A stretch of DNA of 64,000 bases from Geobacter sp. (GCA_003490025.1 DNJC01000016.1:24164-88163); one strand, 5' to 3'; positions 16,735-28,100 are shown, counted from the first letter of the stretch. Made by a program: numbers and translations. The notes: generated from the sequence alone by a model not told the origin.

Positions 16735-18041
16735 TTCTGACGCTCCAGTTTTTGACGTTCAAACATCAATCGAGCTTGTTCTCTGGTTTCAGCCAATGAA
16801 TCACCAAAGAAGTTTGGAGGCCAGTTTGCGACAGCGCCATAATCATTCGCCTCAAGTTCTCGTAATTTTGCTTCATTCCCTTCCCGTTCGACGAAGTACA
16901 TTGCACAATCACTTTTTAAGACCTGTTGTTTTGCGAACAAGGTTTGCATGCGGCGGAACAGGTGCTCAGAGTGAGTCTCAATAATGAACTGCACTCCGCG
17001 TTCCTTACTGACAGTGGCGAATAACTCGGCCAGTAAAGATTCTGCTAGTGGATGCAGATGGCTTTCAGGTTCTTCAACGATAACGATATGCCCCGGAGGT
17101 GCGTGCAATGCAGCAACAATCACCGGCAGCACTTGAGAGACTCCTACCCCCACATCCTTAATATTTGATGTCTCCCCCTGCCGTGTGACCAGCAATTCGT
17201 AACGTGTCGAACTACCGAGCTGCTTCACACTCAGGTTATCTGCTAAATCCATCCGGTTCAGCCAGGCAGCTGTTTCATCAATCAGGCGGGCTTCAGGGGG
17301 GCGGGGCCGACGTTTCTTAGTGGCTAATTTACCGGCAACTCCGCTGGCAATTAGCGCGTCAACGGCTTTACTGCCGTCATCGCCGATTGTTGTAGGCATA
17401 CGCCCGCTCCAGACATAGTCACGTTGAGCGAGTCGTCGTACCGGCCCCAAATAAATAATGCGACCTAATTCATCGAGTAATTGCGGGCCGACATTATCGA
17501 TTTGTATGCCGTCCCTCTCAAGGCGGTCCAAGGCAGCCACCGAGAAGGCAAAGGAGCGTTGTGGACGAAAGTCTTCACTTTGCCCCCGCATCCGGCTCTG
17601 GTCGGCGACCCAAAGACGGTAAGCATTTTCCTTGTAACGTTTTACGGTGAAACCTTGGCGACCTCGCCCCAAATGCAAATCAGCTAAAACGGCTAATCCA
17701 TCGCGCCCTTGGCTGTAATGAGCAGAAAAAATAGCTGAATCAGTGGCCTCGCCCGTTTTGCTCCAGCGGAATTCAATGCCAATTTGATTCCCATAAACAC
17801 GATGGGTAACCACATCCGTGAATCGGCCAAGCGTTACAGAGTCACCTGCTTCGGGGTCTCCGAAATTCAGGTCAAGGCTTGGATCATCTCCTTTCACTGT
17901 CTGGCGTATCAGCAATAGGCTTTGAATCAGACTCGATTTCCCCGATGAATTGGTACCAAGTAGGAGCGTTACCGGCGCCAAGCGAATAGGGCCAGTGGTT
18001 TTCCATATCTTAAAGTTATCTAGCTTCAGATGAATCAGCAT
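16731..18041 (-). CDS. AAA/ABC-type ATPase, DUF3696-like (OLD/RecF-related)
   Basis: 436 aa. Walker A is GTNSSGKSS at residues 29-37; a Q-loop-like IQSLLLIRQT follows. The signature region is VGVGVSQVLPVIVAAL, Walker B IVIVEEPESHLHP near 320, then ETHSEHLFRRMQ as the switch histidine. The C-terminal part has a DUF3696-like tail (FVEREGNEAKLRELEANDYGAVANWPPNFFGD). ATPases of this kind act as sensors or regulators of nucleases in defence (compare OLD, Gabija and retron ATPases). There is no TOPRIM domain in the protein itself, so the nuclease is probably the overlapping PIN gene. It follows the methylase gene by 9 nt. Confidence 0.87.
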   Translation of the reverse strand: MLIHLKLDNFKIWKTTGPIRLAPVTLLLGTNSSGKSSLIQSLLLIRQTVKGDDPSLDLNFGDPEAGDSVTLGRFTDVVTHRVYGNQIGIEFRWSKTGEATDSAIFSAHYSQGRDGLAVLADLHLGRGRQGFTVKRYKENAYRLWVADQSRMRGQSEDFRPQRSFAFSVAALDRLERDGIQIDNVGPQLLDELGRIIYLGPVRRLAQRDYVWSGRMPTTIGDDGSKAVDALIASGVAGKLATKKRRPRPPEARLIDETAAWLNRMDLADNLSVKQLGSSTRYELLVTRQGETSNIKDVGVGVSQVLPVIVAALHAPPGHIVIVEEPESHLHPLAESLLAELFATVSKERGVQFIIETHSEHLFRRMQTLFAKQQVLKSDCAMYFVEREGNEAKLRELEANDYGAVANWPPNFFGDSLAETREQARLMFERQKLERQK

Positions 18042-18050
18042 GGCCCCTCC

Positions 18051-21000
18051 TCAATGCAATTCGCCACGTTCAAGGGCATCCCAGGCAGCAAGCACCAGCC
18101 GACGTGTCCGATACTCGCCGAATGCCTTTTCTTCGTTGTTCTTCAATACCCGGAAGGTTTCACTGGGATAGTCAGGGCCTTCGACATCGGCTGGATCAAG
18201 AATGTATCGAAGTTCGTCGCGTGTAAGGCCATAGAGACGCGCGTAATAGGCGTCCAGCTCCGCACGCAGTAGTGCTCGACGTTCTGGCTCAAAGGAAAAC
18301 GGCTCACCAGAGAAACCCAAATCGTCGGCCCAAGATTTGACATCGTGAGCTACGTATGTCAGTTCCAGCACTCTTGGGACGATGAAAGAAAAGTCAGAAT
18401 TTCCGTAACATTCTGGTGGTAAGACTGGTAACTGTTTGGCAATGAAAAAGTTAAGATGGTTACCTCCAACTTTATGGCGGCCAACGAAATCGAGTGTTAA
18501 TGCGGAAAGGTTAGCTAGTAGCACTGCATAAATTGATGCTGAAATTGGCTTATCAAACAGCATCAAAGGCAAATTGTTACCTGCACCTACCCTTGGCAAT
18601 ATTGACGCAATAACCGTACGAAATACATGAGCACTAGTAACATCACGAAAACCCAGCAACCAGTTGGGACTCCGTCTGTCCATAAGTTCGTCAGCAGCTT
18701 GCCAGATATCAGGCGATTTTTTAAGCAGCTGCAATTCTGAGTCACTTAAAAGCTGGTAGTTGAGAGCATCAGTCTTTATTCTGAGATCACGCCAGTCTTT
18801 AGGGTCAAGCGGCAATGAGGCGAAATGTTCGCCGGCAAGCCTGATAAGTTTATTGCGTGATTCGTGGAAAGACTCTATCAGTAGCTCATCACCACGACCT
18901 GTTTCAACCCAATTAGCAAACGCAACTAGTAGCCCCTTACCATCCTCAGCAGCAAATGCTTGCGCCACTGCACGGGGAACGCTGGCGAGGCGAGCCAATA
19001 CTTCTCGCTCTTTTACCCAATAGCGAGGACGGACAATAAAATCGGGATTCTGCTTGTCATCTAATGACACGTCTTCGGCTTCATCCTTACCATCACTAGT
19101 CGAACCATAGGTGGCCCAGTGATGATCAAACTGATGGATCATTTTGGCTTCATACAGAGGGAGGTGTTCTCTTCCATCGTAGTCTGCAAACAGATGGCTG
19201 TCATTAGACATGTGAAACATGGTGCTGAATCGGATACCCCATGGGTTATTTTCAGGGCCTTCATTACTTGAATCCCTGATTAGAATCGGTACTCGGGAGT
19301 ATATCTTCTTCGTGAGTTCTGCATCCATTTTGCTACGAAAAACAGGACAAGTTCGGGTGTTAGGATTTATGAGCCGAAGGTCTGCAGAACTCAGCGTGAA
19401 ACGGCGGCGCTCATCATAAATTTGGGCTGGCTGTCGAGCAAAGAATACAAATTCACCTTGCCCCGATTCAGCAGGACCTCCGATGACCAGCAGACAGAAT
19501 CTAAACGAATGATGCACTGCAGGGAAAATGAATTCTTCATTCTCGAAAGCAAATAAGGCTTTCAGTTTTCCAAACTGGGTGAGATCAGCAAAATAGGCCT
19601 TCGTAGAATCATCAGTGGCAATTCCTGTTGGAACTATAAACCCGGCTCGACCGTCCCTTGACACAATCTGGCTGATTGTCTCAGCAAAAAGGGCATAGGT
19701 ATTTACATCGCCCACGCCAGTAAGCGGATAACGTCCTCCATCGTCAGCTTTAAGATGGGCAAAAAGACTTGCAGCCTCGGCAGTTCGCCGTTCGATGATA
19801 AAGTCGGCGTATAGACGTTGTTCTAGCAACCCCTGCTGCTCGTTGTGCAGCAACTCCGGATACAGATGCCGTGCAAGCATCCCATCAGCGAGCCAAATAA
19901 TACGCTGGGACCGCTCCGCTTTGTTCTTGGCTGCTGCGACATCCGGATTGCTGGTCGCGAAAAACTCTTCTTCCTGGAGCTTGATCCGTTCCCAAGGCGG
20001 GTTCCCGAGGACGCAATCAAACCCGCCCTTGGCAAATACCAAAGGAAACACCAGCGGCCAGTGCAGAACATGGGCCTGACGACAATACTGTCGTGCTGTC
20101 TCCAAACGTAGGACATGGCTACTGTCATGCTGCCCGCCGTAAAGTTCGATTCCTAAGGTTTCACTGAGAGGAGTTGCCTCGAGAAAGGATTTGTCGGACT
20201 TTGGGATGAGAAATGCCCCAATGAACATGTCGGAAGAATGGGCGAGGTTATTGTCCTGTGCCCGTTTGAGAAAATGTTCATATAGTGATTCCTTGGCAAC
20301 AATATCTTCTGGCGTTGCGTCGGGCATCGCTTCAAGCTTGTTAAGCTGTGCAAGATTGTCTTGCCACTCCGGGGGCAAGAAGAGCTCTGGTACGTATTTT
20401 CTGGACTCTATAGATTTTCGTCCAGCACGATTTGATAGCATAAGCGTTTTGCAAACCGTCTTATCATCTCCCGAAAGCGGCTTATAGGCGGCATCGGGAA
20501 TGCCATGCGCCATCTGTTTGAAGTGGGTAAGCCCCAAAAGGGCGTCACCGCAAACCAGATGGTGGTTGAGGAATGTGAGGGGACGGCCCGGCTCGAATCC
20601 CTCAAGCCAGAGGGCGGTACGAGCCAACTCCAGTGCCAAGTGATTGCGATCCACCCCGAAAATGCAGTGGGAAATCACTTCACGAAGGGCATGGCGGTAA
20701 TCCGCTGCCTTTACCGCGCCGTCGGTTGACTGGAACTGGGCAAGCCGTTCCGCCAGGCGCCTGGCGGCGGCCAGCAGAAAATGGCCGCTGCCGCAGGCAG
20801 GATCTATGACGGTGATGGAAAGCAGGGCGCGGGTTGGGTTCTCCGGCTGGGCGGCAAGACGCGCTTCGATAACCGGCTCAAGTGCGGTTTTTATTAACTC
20901 CTGAACCAGACTGTCAGGAGTGTAGTAGCTACCGGAGGTTTTCCGTGCATTGCCGGCAGTAGATCCTTCCCCATGAAGGTTTACGAAGGTAAATCTCCTG

Positions 21001-22334
21001 ATCTGCAGGTCGACATCCGGCACCAGTTCCAGGAGGCTTTCGTAGACTGAGCCGAGTTCTTCCGGCCCCATATTGCGATAATCTACCGGCGACATGACCC
21101 CATCGATACGGGACCAGCGCAGGTGTTGAATTGCGGAGAGCAGCGCCTGATTATCGAGGCCACAACTATCAAGCATCGTACATTGCGACGACGCAAACAG
21201 CCCTCCCAAGGGTGGGAGAGCCAAGCGGGACTCCCCTTTAACGAGACAGCGAAAGACTATTCGCTGAGCCTGCCAGAGATCGTCATGCGAATCGAACCCG
21301 GTCCTGCGCAGTGCCCGATCGCGAAGGCGTTTGAGAGAGTAGCCCTCTGCGTAAATTTTACGGACCGCCAGGCCACTGGGCGTGTCGTCGGGCAGATGAA
21401 GCAGGTCGCGTTCCTCAACCGTAACGAGGAAGATGAAACGATACACCAGCCGCAAGAGTTGCTCGTAGAATGCTTGCTTGTTGAAACTTCCATCCTGCAG
21501 ACTCTGGCGCAGATGATCGTTCCCCTTATGACGGAGGAATCCCTCCCCCAGGGCGATAAGTGCGCTGGTTACCCCAAGGCTCAACCCTGCGCGCACCCGG
21601 GTTCCCTGGGCCTGGCCTTCTTGCCGCCATTGTTCCCAGATACAACTGTCTCCGGAAGTTCCCGGCTCTCCGGCACGACTTGCATGTATGATGCGCCAGA
21701 GAGCGGCAAAATCCGGATAGCGGACTTCGGATAGGATGGCCTCAAGATCGAATTCGAGATAACTTGGGCGGGTCAAGGTTGCCGCATCCCGGAGCAGGCG
21801 AAGCTGCTGGCCGTTACTTACCAGCGCCCAGGTGCATTCAGCGCTGGCGTTGAGGAATTCCTGAGCCAGTTGGAAGGCGCTCTTTTTTCTGCTACCGCTT
21901 CCTTCAAGGGCAAATCGGTAATCGGTATCGTCAAGGCTTAAGTCATGTGGTGCGACTATGACAGGTACACGACCGCAGGTTATGAACGTCACCGGATAAC
22001 GGCGTCCATTGATCTCAATCGGTGCCGATTTCTGCAGATCGATATAGCCGAAAGCATCGCGCAGCATTTCCTGAATGAGCGCTCCGGTGGCTACCGCCGA
22101 ATCAACATCCTCCCGTTCTCTTTGACCACAAAAGGATTTCCACTGCGCCTGGGCGATCTGGAAAGCGCGGCCGTATTCATCCTGGAGTTTAAGGCCTTTA
22201 GGGACATGGTAATCTGCTACTCCTTGCGATGAGTATTCACCCAGAGCCGCCTTTTCCAGCAGATCCGGGACGAACAGAGCACCTTCGAGGTGCATGGAGT
22301 CATATATCAGGTTGTCGTGGTTTTTTTTGGACAT
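18051..22334 (-). CDS. Large Eco57I-type N6-adenine DNA methylase
   Basis: 1,427 aa. Methylase motif I DPACGSGHFLLAA is near residue 510 and catalytic motif IV GNPPWERIK near 775; FIVPTGIATDD is a further conserved block. This is the N6_Mtase/Eco57I architecture of DISARM DrmMI and type IIG enzymes. The N-terminal 450 residues contain the common stretch WALVSNGQQLRLLRDA, but no clear PD-(D/E)xK motif is seen where a type IIG nuclease would lie, so it may only methylate. The C-terminal 400 residues should hold target recognition. It lies 11 nt after the SNF2 gene and 9 nt before the ATPase gene. Methylation probably marks self DNA for the two helicases. Confidence 0.88.
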   Translation of the reverse strand: MSKKNHDNLIYDSMHLEGALFVPDLLEKAALGEYSSQGVADYHVPKGLKLQDEYGRAFQIAQAQWKSFCGQREREDVDSAVATGALIQEMLRDAFGYIDLQKSAPIEINGRRYPVTFITCGRVPVIVAPHDLSLDDTDYRFALEGSGSRKKSAFQLAQEFLNASAECTWALVSNGQQLRLLRDAATLTRPSYLEFDLEAILSEVRYPDFAALWRIIHASRAGEPGTSGDSCIWEQWRQEGQAQGTRVRAGLSLGVTSALIALGEGFLRHKGNDHLRQSLQDGSFNKQAFYEQLLRLVYRFIFLVTVEERDLLHLPDDTPSGLAVRKIYAEGYSLKRLRDRALRRTGFDSHDDLWQAQRIVFRCLVKGESRLALPPLGGLFASSQCTMLDSCGLDNQALLSAIQHLRWSRIDGVMSPVDYRNMGPEELGSVYESLLELVPDVDLQIRRFTFVNLHGEGSTAGNARKTSGSYYTPDSLVQELIKTALEPVIEARLAAQPENPTRALLSITVIDPACGSGHFLLAAARRLAERLAQFQSTDGAVKAADYRHALREVISHCIFGVDRNHLALELARTALWLEGFEPGRPLTFLNHHLVCGDALLGLTHFKQMAHGIPDAAYKPLSGDDKTVCKTLMLSNRAGRKSIESRKYVPELFLPPEWQDNLAQLNKLEAMPDATPEDIVAKESLYEHFLKRAQDNNLAHSSDMFIGAFLIPKSDKSFLEATPLSETLGIELYGGQHDSSHVLRLETARQYCRQAHVLHWPLVFPLVFAKGGFDCVLGNPPWERIKLQEEEFFATSNPDVAAAKNKAERSQRIIWLADGMLARHLYPELLHNEQQGLLEQRLYADFIIERRTAEAASLFAHLKADDGGRYPLTGVGDVNTYALFAETISQIVSRDGRAGFIVPTGIATDDSTKAYFADLTQFGKLKALFAFENEEFIFPAVHHSFRFCLLVIGGPAESGQGEFVFFARQPAQIYDERRRFTLSSADLRLINPNTRTCPVFRSKMDAELTKKIYSRVPILIRDSSNEGPENNPWGIRFSTMFHMSNDSHLFADYDGREHLPLYEAKMIHQFDHHWATYGSTSDGKDEAEDVSLDDKQNPDFIVRPRYWVKEREVLARLASVPRAVAQAFAAEDGKGLLVAFANWVETGRGDELLIESFHESRNKLIRLAGEHFASLPLDPKDWRDLRIKTDALNYQLLSDSELQLLKKSPDIWQAADELMDRRSPNWLLGFRDVTSAHVFRTVIASILPRVGAGNNLPLMLFDKPISASIYAVLLANLSALTLDFVGRHKVGGNHLNFFIAKQLPVLPPECYGNSDFSFIVPRVLELTYVAHDVKSWADDLGFSGEPFSFEPERRALLRAELDAYYARLYGLTRDELRYILDPADVEGPDYPSETFRVLKNNEEKAFGEYRTRRLVLAAWDALERGELH

Positions 22335-22345
22335 GTTCTAAATCC

Positions 22346-25141
22346 TTACAGCGTATCGGGTAACAACACGTAGACTCCCATGACGTCCACCGGCAGGCAG
22401 GGGCGCACGGCGTAACTACCAAGATCGCGGGCCGCCTCGCGCACTCGACGATGATCCGCCAATAGTGCTTCTGCTCGGGATGAGGCCAATGAGTCAAGCC
22501 GGTTGTTATGAACAGTCAAGAAATCTATTGCCGCTTGTATCTCCCGCTCGGTAAGCTCGGGCGTGAGATTCGCGCTAGGAGTAACGTTCAGCAAGGCAGG
22601 GATATCGTGTTCGTCCAGCCACTCGGAGTTGGCACGACCTCTTACCGCCAACGCTGCAGTCTCTTCCGCCATGAGATGTCGCGTTTCTCCACGGCGCACG
22701 TAGCTCAATTGGTGGCGCAGCCGCAAAAGATAGACACAGGTAATAACCTCGACTTCAGTCGTGACGGTTACGGCAGCTCGTGCGGCCAAAGGCCTGGCAT
22801 CCGTCAGGGCGCTTTCCAGCATGGTGTCCGCCAACAGTGAGACCAAGGGATGACTGCGATGCACGAATTGAGCGCCCGTCGCAGGCGGATAATGGAAATC
22901 GACAGCGATGGGCTTATCGATGCTTTCATGCGTCAATCGTTCACGCAGTGCCGTCGGTAAGTGTTGCGGAAGCAGACGAAAAGCCTTTCGCTTGTAGCTC
23001 TCCAAGGGGGAATTCAAGCGTGAGCAGGCATTGCACACAAATCGCTCCACATCCTGCTCTCCTCCGAGAACGGTGAGTTGCTTGCGCCACTCGGGAAGCA
23101 CTTCCTCCGGCTTCAATCGTCTCTGGGCAAATACGGTACGGTTAGCCCTGGCCCTCTCCAGAGCGTCATGCCACTGACTTTCGATAGGTTTTAAATCAAT
23201 ACCGAGGTTGCCGAAATCAAATGTCATCTGATCGGTCTTGATCCGGTTTCGCTTCAACAGCGCCGCCTTGATCAAGGCCTGATTGATGCGCTGTTCATCC
23301 TCCGGCATCGGCACCAGAACACCCAGCTCTTTGCGAATGGCATCCGCCTTCTTGAGGATGACGTTGAGGATAAAGCCGTCCACCGGATTATCCTGGCCAT
23401 ACAGCATCGTGCAGCGCACTTCGGGTGCCTGTTGACCAAAACGATCCACGCGCCCCTCGCGCTGTTCGTGACGAGTCGGGTTCCAGGCCAGATCATAGTG
23501 CACAACGGCCGTAAATTGATGCTGGAGATTCACCCCCTCGGAAAGGCAGTCGGTAGCTACCAACAGAGGCCGATCCGATTCGCCAAGTTCCGACACGCGA
23601 GCTTCGCGCTCCTGCGGCGTAAATTCGCCCGTGATGGCATCGACGGTGATATCCCGGAAGTGACGTTTCAGGTGATGAGCCACGTAATGGGCGGTGGCAA
23701 TATAACGGCAGAAGACAACCGGCCGAAAGCCGGCCTTCAGAAGTTCGTCAACATGCTTGATAAGCGCTGCGAGTTTGGGGTCGCCCTCGCTTCCGGCAAG
23801 GGCCCGTGCATCATCAATCAAACCTTGCAACTTGGTGGCGTCTTCCAGCTGGGCAGCCGGTTCCAGGTCGTTCGTCATCAGATCGTCGGCATGACCGTCA
23901 TAGAGGCGCTCCTCATCGGCCAGCGACTCCATTTCGTCCATGGTGCCGACCAGTCTGGTCGTGAGCGCTTTTTCCGCCGCAGCCGGTGAAGATGACACAC
24001 ATCTCAAAAGCGCCAACGTGGCATACCAGATCATTCTCGCAGCTTGACCACTGGATTGTTCGGTGCGATGTGCCAGCTCAACGCAGTAATCCTGAACCTC
24101 GTCGAAAAAACGTCCCCAGCGGCCGGTCAGGATATAGGTAACTTCTTTCGTCATACGACGCGGGAAAATATTGTTGTCCTGCCATTCTTCAATGTCCTTG
24201 CGCCGTCGTTGCACAAAATAGCGGGCAAGATCCTCGCGAAGATCTTTTCTTAAACCGGCTCCAGCTCCCTGCAATGAGGAAAACTCCGGCTTCAAAAGAG
24301 ACAGCAGATTGTGAAAGGCCGTATCATCGCCTGAGTGAGGGGTTGCCGTGAGCATAACCAGGTGACGCGACTCATCGACAGCAAGTCGCTGCAGCAGTTC
24401 AAAGCGTAGCTGCTTTCCCTGCCCCCCGGTTGCGCAGGTATGGGCCTCATCGACGACGATGCACTCAGGTGCTATGCCAAGAAAGTGCTCCCGATGGCGC
24501 TCACTCTTGATGTAATCGAGACTCACCACCACGAAGGGATGATAGTCAAAAAGGGATACCCCATGGGGAATCTCGCGTTCCAACCTGTTCACGCTGGAAG
24601 CGGTCAAAGCTACGGCCTTGAGGTGAAAGTGTGTCTGGAGTTCCTTTTGCCATTGTTCTACCAGGTGAGGCGGGCACAAAACGGCAACGCGCGATATCTC
24701 ACCACGGTCGAGCAACTCTCGGACGATTAGTCCGGCTTCAATGGTCTTGCCGACACCGACGTCGTCGGCGATCAGCAGGCGAACCGTCGGCTGCCGTAGG
24801 GCCATGAGGAGGGGGACCAGCTGATAGGCGCGGGGCTCGACGGCGATATTGCCGAAGGATCGGAAGGGGCCGGCTCCGGCACGTAATTTGAGTTGGAGGG
24901 CATCGCGAAGGAGCACTGCGGCATCGTGGGTTCCGGCGTTACGCGGATTCGGCCACTCGAAGGTAGCGGGCTTGGGCGGGATAGGTTCAAGCGCTGAAAC
25001 AAGTGTAACAACGTCGTCTTCGGAGCCTCCCAGCGGACGCAAGCGCAATATATCCTTATCCGACAGGGGAAGTACAACCCATTCACGACCGCGAGCATTG
25101 ATCAGGGTGCCGGGTGCAAAATCGATAAAAGCTTCACTCAT
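22346..25141 (-). CDS. SNF2-family helicase, DrmD-like
   Basis: 931 aa. Helicase motif I DDVGVGKT at residues 126-133, DEAH at 231-234, motif III LTATPHSGDD, and C-terminal motifs V/VI (TDCLSEGVNLQHQ and RHEQREGRVDRFGQ). This is an SNF2/HepA-type double-stranded DNA translocase with a C-terminal extension of about 300 residues, the plan of DISARM DrmD. A Cys pair (FVCNACSRL) is visible near 700. It lies 6 nt downstream of the giant helicase gene and 11 nt ahead of the methylase gene; drmD next to the methylase gene is the class 1 DISARM arrangement. It probably translocates on unmodified invading DNA. The DrmD name is by architecture and neighbours only. Confidence 0.87.
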   Translation of the reverse strand: MSEAFIDFAPGTLINARGREWVVLPLSDKDILRLRPLGGSEDDVVTLVSALEPIPPKPATFEWPNPRNAGTHDAAVLLRDALQLKLRAGAGPFRSFGNIAVEPRAYQLVPLLMALRQPTVRLLIADDVGVGKTIEAGLIVRELLDRGEISRVAVLCPPHLVEQWQKELQTHFHLKAVALTASSVNRLEREIPHGVSLFDYHPFVVVSLDYIKSERHREHFLGIAPECIVVDEAHTCATGGQGKQLRFELLQRLAVDESRHLVMLTATPHSGDDTAFHNLLSLLKPEFSSLQGAGAGLRKDLREDLARYFVQRRRKDIEEWQDNNIFPRRMTKEVTYILTGRWGRFFDEVQDYCVELAHRTEQSSGQAARMIWYATLALLRCVSSSPAAAEKALTTRLVGTMDEMESLADEERLYDGHADDLMTNDLEPAAQLEDATKLQGLIDDARALAGSEGDPKLAALIKHVDELLKAGFRPVVFCRYIATAHYVAHHLKRHFRDITVDAITGEFTPQEREARVSELGESDRPLLVATDCLSEGVNLQHQFTAVVHYDLAWNPTRHEQREGRVDRFGQQAPEVRCTMLYGQDNPVDGFILNVILKKADAIRKELGVLVPMPEDEQRINQALIKAALLKRNRIKTDQMTFDFGNLGIDLKPIESQWHDALERARANRTVFAQRRLKPEEVLPEWRKQLTVLGGEQDVERFVCNACSRLNSPLESYKRKAFRLLPQHLPTALRERLTHESIDKPIAVDFHYPPATGAQFVHRSHPLVSLLADTMLESALTDARPLAARAAVTVTTEVEVITCVYLLRLRHQLSYVRRGETRHLMAEETAALAVRGRANSEWLDEHDIPALLNVTPSANLTPELTEREIQAAIDFLTVHNNRLDSLASSRAEALLADHRRVREAARDLGSYAVRPCLPVDVMGVYVLLPDTL

Positions 25142-25147
25142 AAGGGG

Positions 25148-28100
25148 TTATTCTCTCCCGCCAAAAATTTCCTGATAATGTGAAAAGAGCGCCGACCATT
25201 CGGATCGATCAGCTGGAAAGACCAGGACACGATAGCTTCGGTCTTCCGCATAGGCCCGCAAACTTTCATCCGGGGTGGAAAGGAAAATGAGGGTTCGCGC
25301 CGTTTTGTATTGTGCGTCGGCTAGGCCCTTACCATTATTAAGAAATACCTTAAGAGCATCCGGGCGTCGCAACTCGCGTTTATCCAGCTCATGGAGCCAA
25401 CTGCTCAGGTCGTCGTCCGACTCTATGGCGTCGACAGGCTCGTTGGGCGAATCCAGGCACACACTGGCATTTGCCAAAGCAATCAGCATTTTCAACACAT
25501 CAGGATCTTGACGGCTGATATTATCGTGGTCCGGCTGATTGTAATACGATAGCAAGCATTGATAACAGCCGGCTTCACATATTCTCTCGCCGTCGGGTCG
25601 ACGCTGTTCAAGTTTCGGAAGCTGGTCATAGCTCCAGGTTCCCTCCGGGGCTTGAAAATGCATCAGTTTCAAGGTGTTTTTTGCCACCTCTGCAAGCTGG
25701 TCCGGTTCAGTCGCCAAGCGAGTCAAGACACCTGCGCCACCCTCGGCCGCCTCATAAAAGAGCAGCGCACGTCGATTATCACCGGTTGGAAGCGGCTCGG
25801 CAACCAATTCGGCTTCCTCGATTTGGAAGGTCTGCTCAATGCCACGTTTGAGTGAGGCTTGCAAGGTGGCCATCGCCGCTTCGCTCAGTGCCTGTTTAGG
25901 TGTCAGAATGAGAATATTGCGGTGATCTTCCACAAACGGAACAATACGTTGAGGTGTGACCTTATCGAGCAAAGCCTCTTCTCCATTTTCACCATTCTTT
26001 TCTTCTTCCGGGTTTTCCTTTTTGCTCCAGACGCCTGAAATCGGATTTATATAGAAGCCCAGTTGTTTTTTATCCTTGCGCCGCCGCCAACCGCGGTTGA
26101 TGCGCCAGATACGGGCGGCGGCCGCATAGGTTATCGTCGCAAGTTCTTCCTTATCAAGAAGCACCTTGGCGTCGGTCTTCTGAATCAGACCGTCCGGACC
26201 GGGTAAAAACCGGTACGTGGTCTGCAATTCGAAGCCTTGGCGCTGTCGCTCCTCATCATTGATGGTAATGCGCTCAACCGGAACGGTCTCCACCGTCTCG
26301 ATTCGATACAGTTCATTTACCCGATCAATTTCGGTCAGGGGATTCCTGCAGTTTTCGCATACATTAGCCGTCGGTTCGGGACTGTTTTGTTCACCCATGT
26401 GCCCATACCCGCAGCAGGAACAAACCCGCGACGAGACAGTGGAAAGTTTGCTGCCGGCTGAAACATGTTCACCCGCGCCAATATTGAGCTTTGCCCGCAC
26501 GACTCGATAGGTGCGACCTTCGTGATAAATGAGACTACGTGGCCCGAACTCCGACAGGGCCAGGAACCTGGGGCGACTCACCATACTACCTTCGTCATCC
26601 CGACCGTTAGTACTGCCGCCTTGTCCCGGTATCCAGGCCATGAGCGGCAAACGCGGGAAGTTGTATCCCGGCAAGAACCCCTGGCTCGCCAGGAAACGAT
26701 AGGTATAGAAATCGGAGTTTTGTGTATTGTTGTTTTTGAGCAGAGTGAAATACTGCCTCGCAGCATCGCCATATCTGCGACGCGCATTTTCTCGCTCACT
26801 ATGGCCGGCGGCATGGCTTTTTACCACGGCGTCAGCCATATCCATCTGTTTGCGCGTGGCGTCGAACAGATTGCGCCATCGATCAAGAGACTTATCGAAG
26901 GCAACTGGCGCACGATTAATCACCTGGTCGACGTACTGGTCGTCAAACCAGGGCGCTGTTTCCTGGCTTAGCTCGCCCGCGACTTCATTCATGACTCGGT
27001 GCGCCAGAACGCGAGCGCGCTCCGATACAGCCGGGTCGGAAAAGCGCGCCAGCAACTCCTGTTTGATGGGCTTATCTTCCTGTTCCAGGTCGAGTAACGG
27101 GGCAATACTTGTGTCGAGTTGATGTTCGACATTGGCAAGCCAGACAGCCTGAAGGTGGCTCTCGATCAGATCCCGATTGGTCAGGTCCAAAGTGGGAGGT
27201 TTGACAACTCCGTGCACCATTTCATTCGCATTGTGAAAGAACCACTGATCATGAGGGCTCAGTGCGGCGCAGTAGGTTAGTACGAAGGCGGGCTGCCCGG
27301 ATCGGCCGGCACGTCCGCTTCGTTGAGCATAATTAGCCGGCGTTGGCGGGACATTCCTCAGATAGACGGAGTTGAGCGCCGAAATATCGACGCCAAGTTC
27401 CATCGTCGGCGAGCAAAACAGAACGGGAAGGCGGATAAGAGGAGCTTCATGACCCGGGTCTGACGACCATTCTTCTCTGTCCTTTTTGGTGAAACGGAAT
27501 CGCGATTCTAGGACCATGCGCTTACCTGCTTCCACCTGGGCGGTATGCTCATGGGCTTCGAACTCGAACAGCGGGTGCGAAGGTAGAGTCAACACATCCG
27601 CGACGGTGAGATACAGTTGGCGAAAGAACACATTGACCCGATCTACTGCATCCGAGGATACATCTGAGGTCAAACACCACTGCATAGCCGACGATTTCAA
27701 ACGCCAGCCAACGACGTTCTTGTCGATACTCTGTTTCTGAACATATCCGTAATTGCCGGCAGCCTCCAGCATACGTCCGAGGATCTCGGTAAGTTCCTGA
27801 TCCTTCCACCCGAGCACCTGAGCTGCGAAATCGGTCGTGCGCCAGAACGGAGCAGTCTTAAGGAGACGAATCAGACGCGATCTAGGACCTCCGCCAACAA
27901 GGTCTTCGCGAGGTTTACCCCGGTATTCCGGCCGCTTGCCGAGAATCAGAAACTTTGAAGTTGCAAAGTGCTCATCTCGAGAAAAAGACCAGCGCTCGTT
28001 CAGGTAGCTGTAAGCATTGGTCTTGGCTTTGTCCTGTTCCAGGGAATCGAGATACCTCGATTCAAGGCAGAGATTGCGATGCAACTCGTCGAAGACAAAC

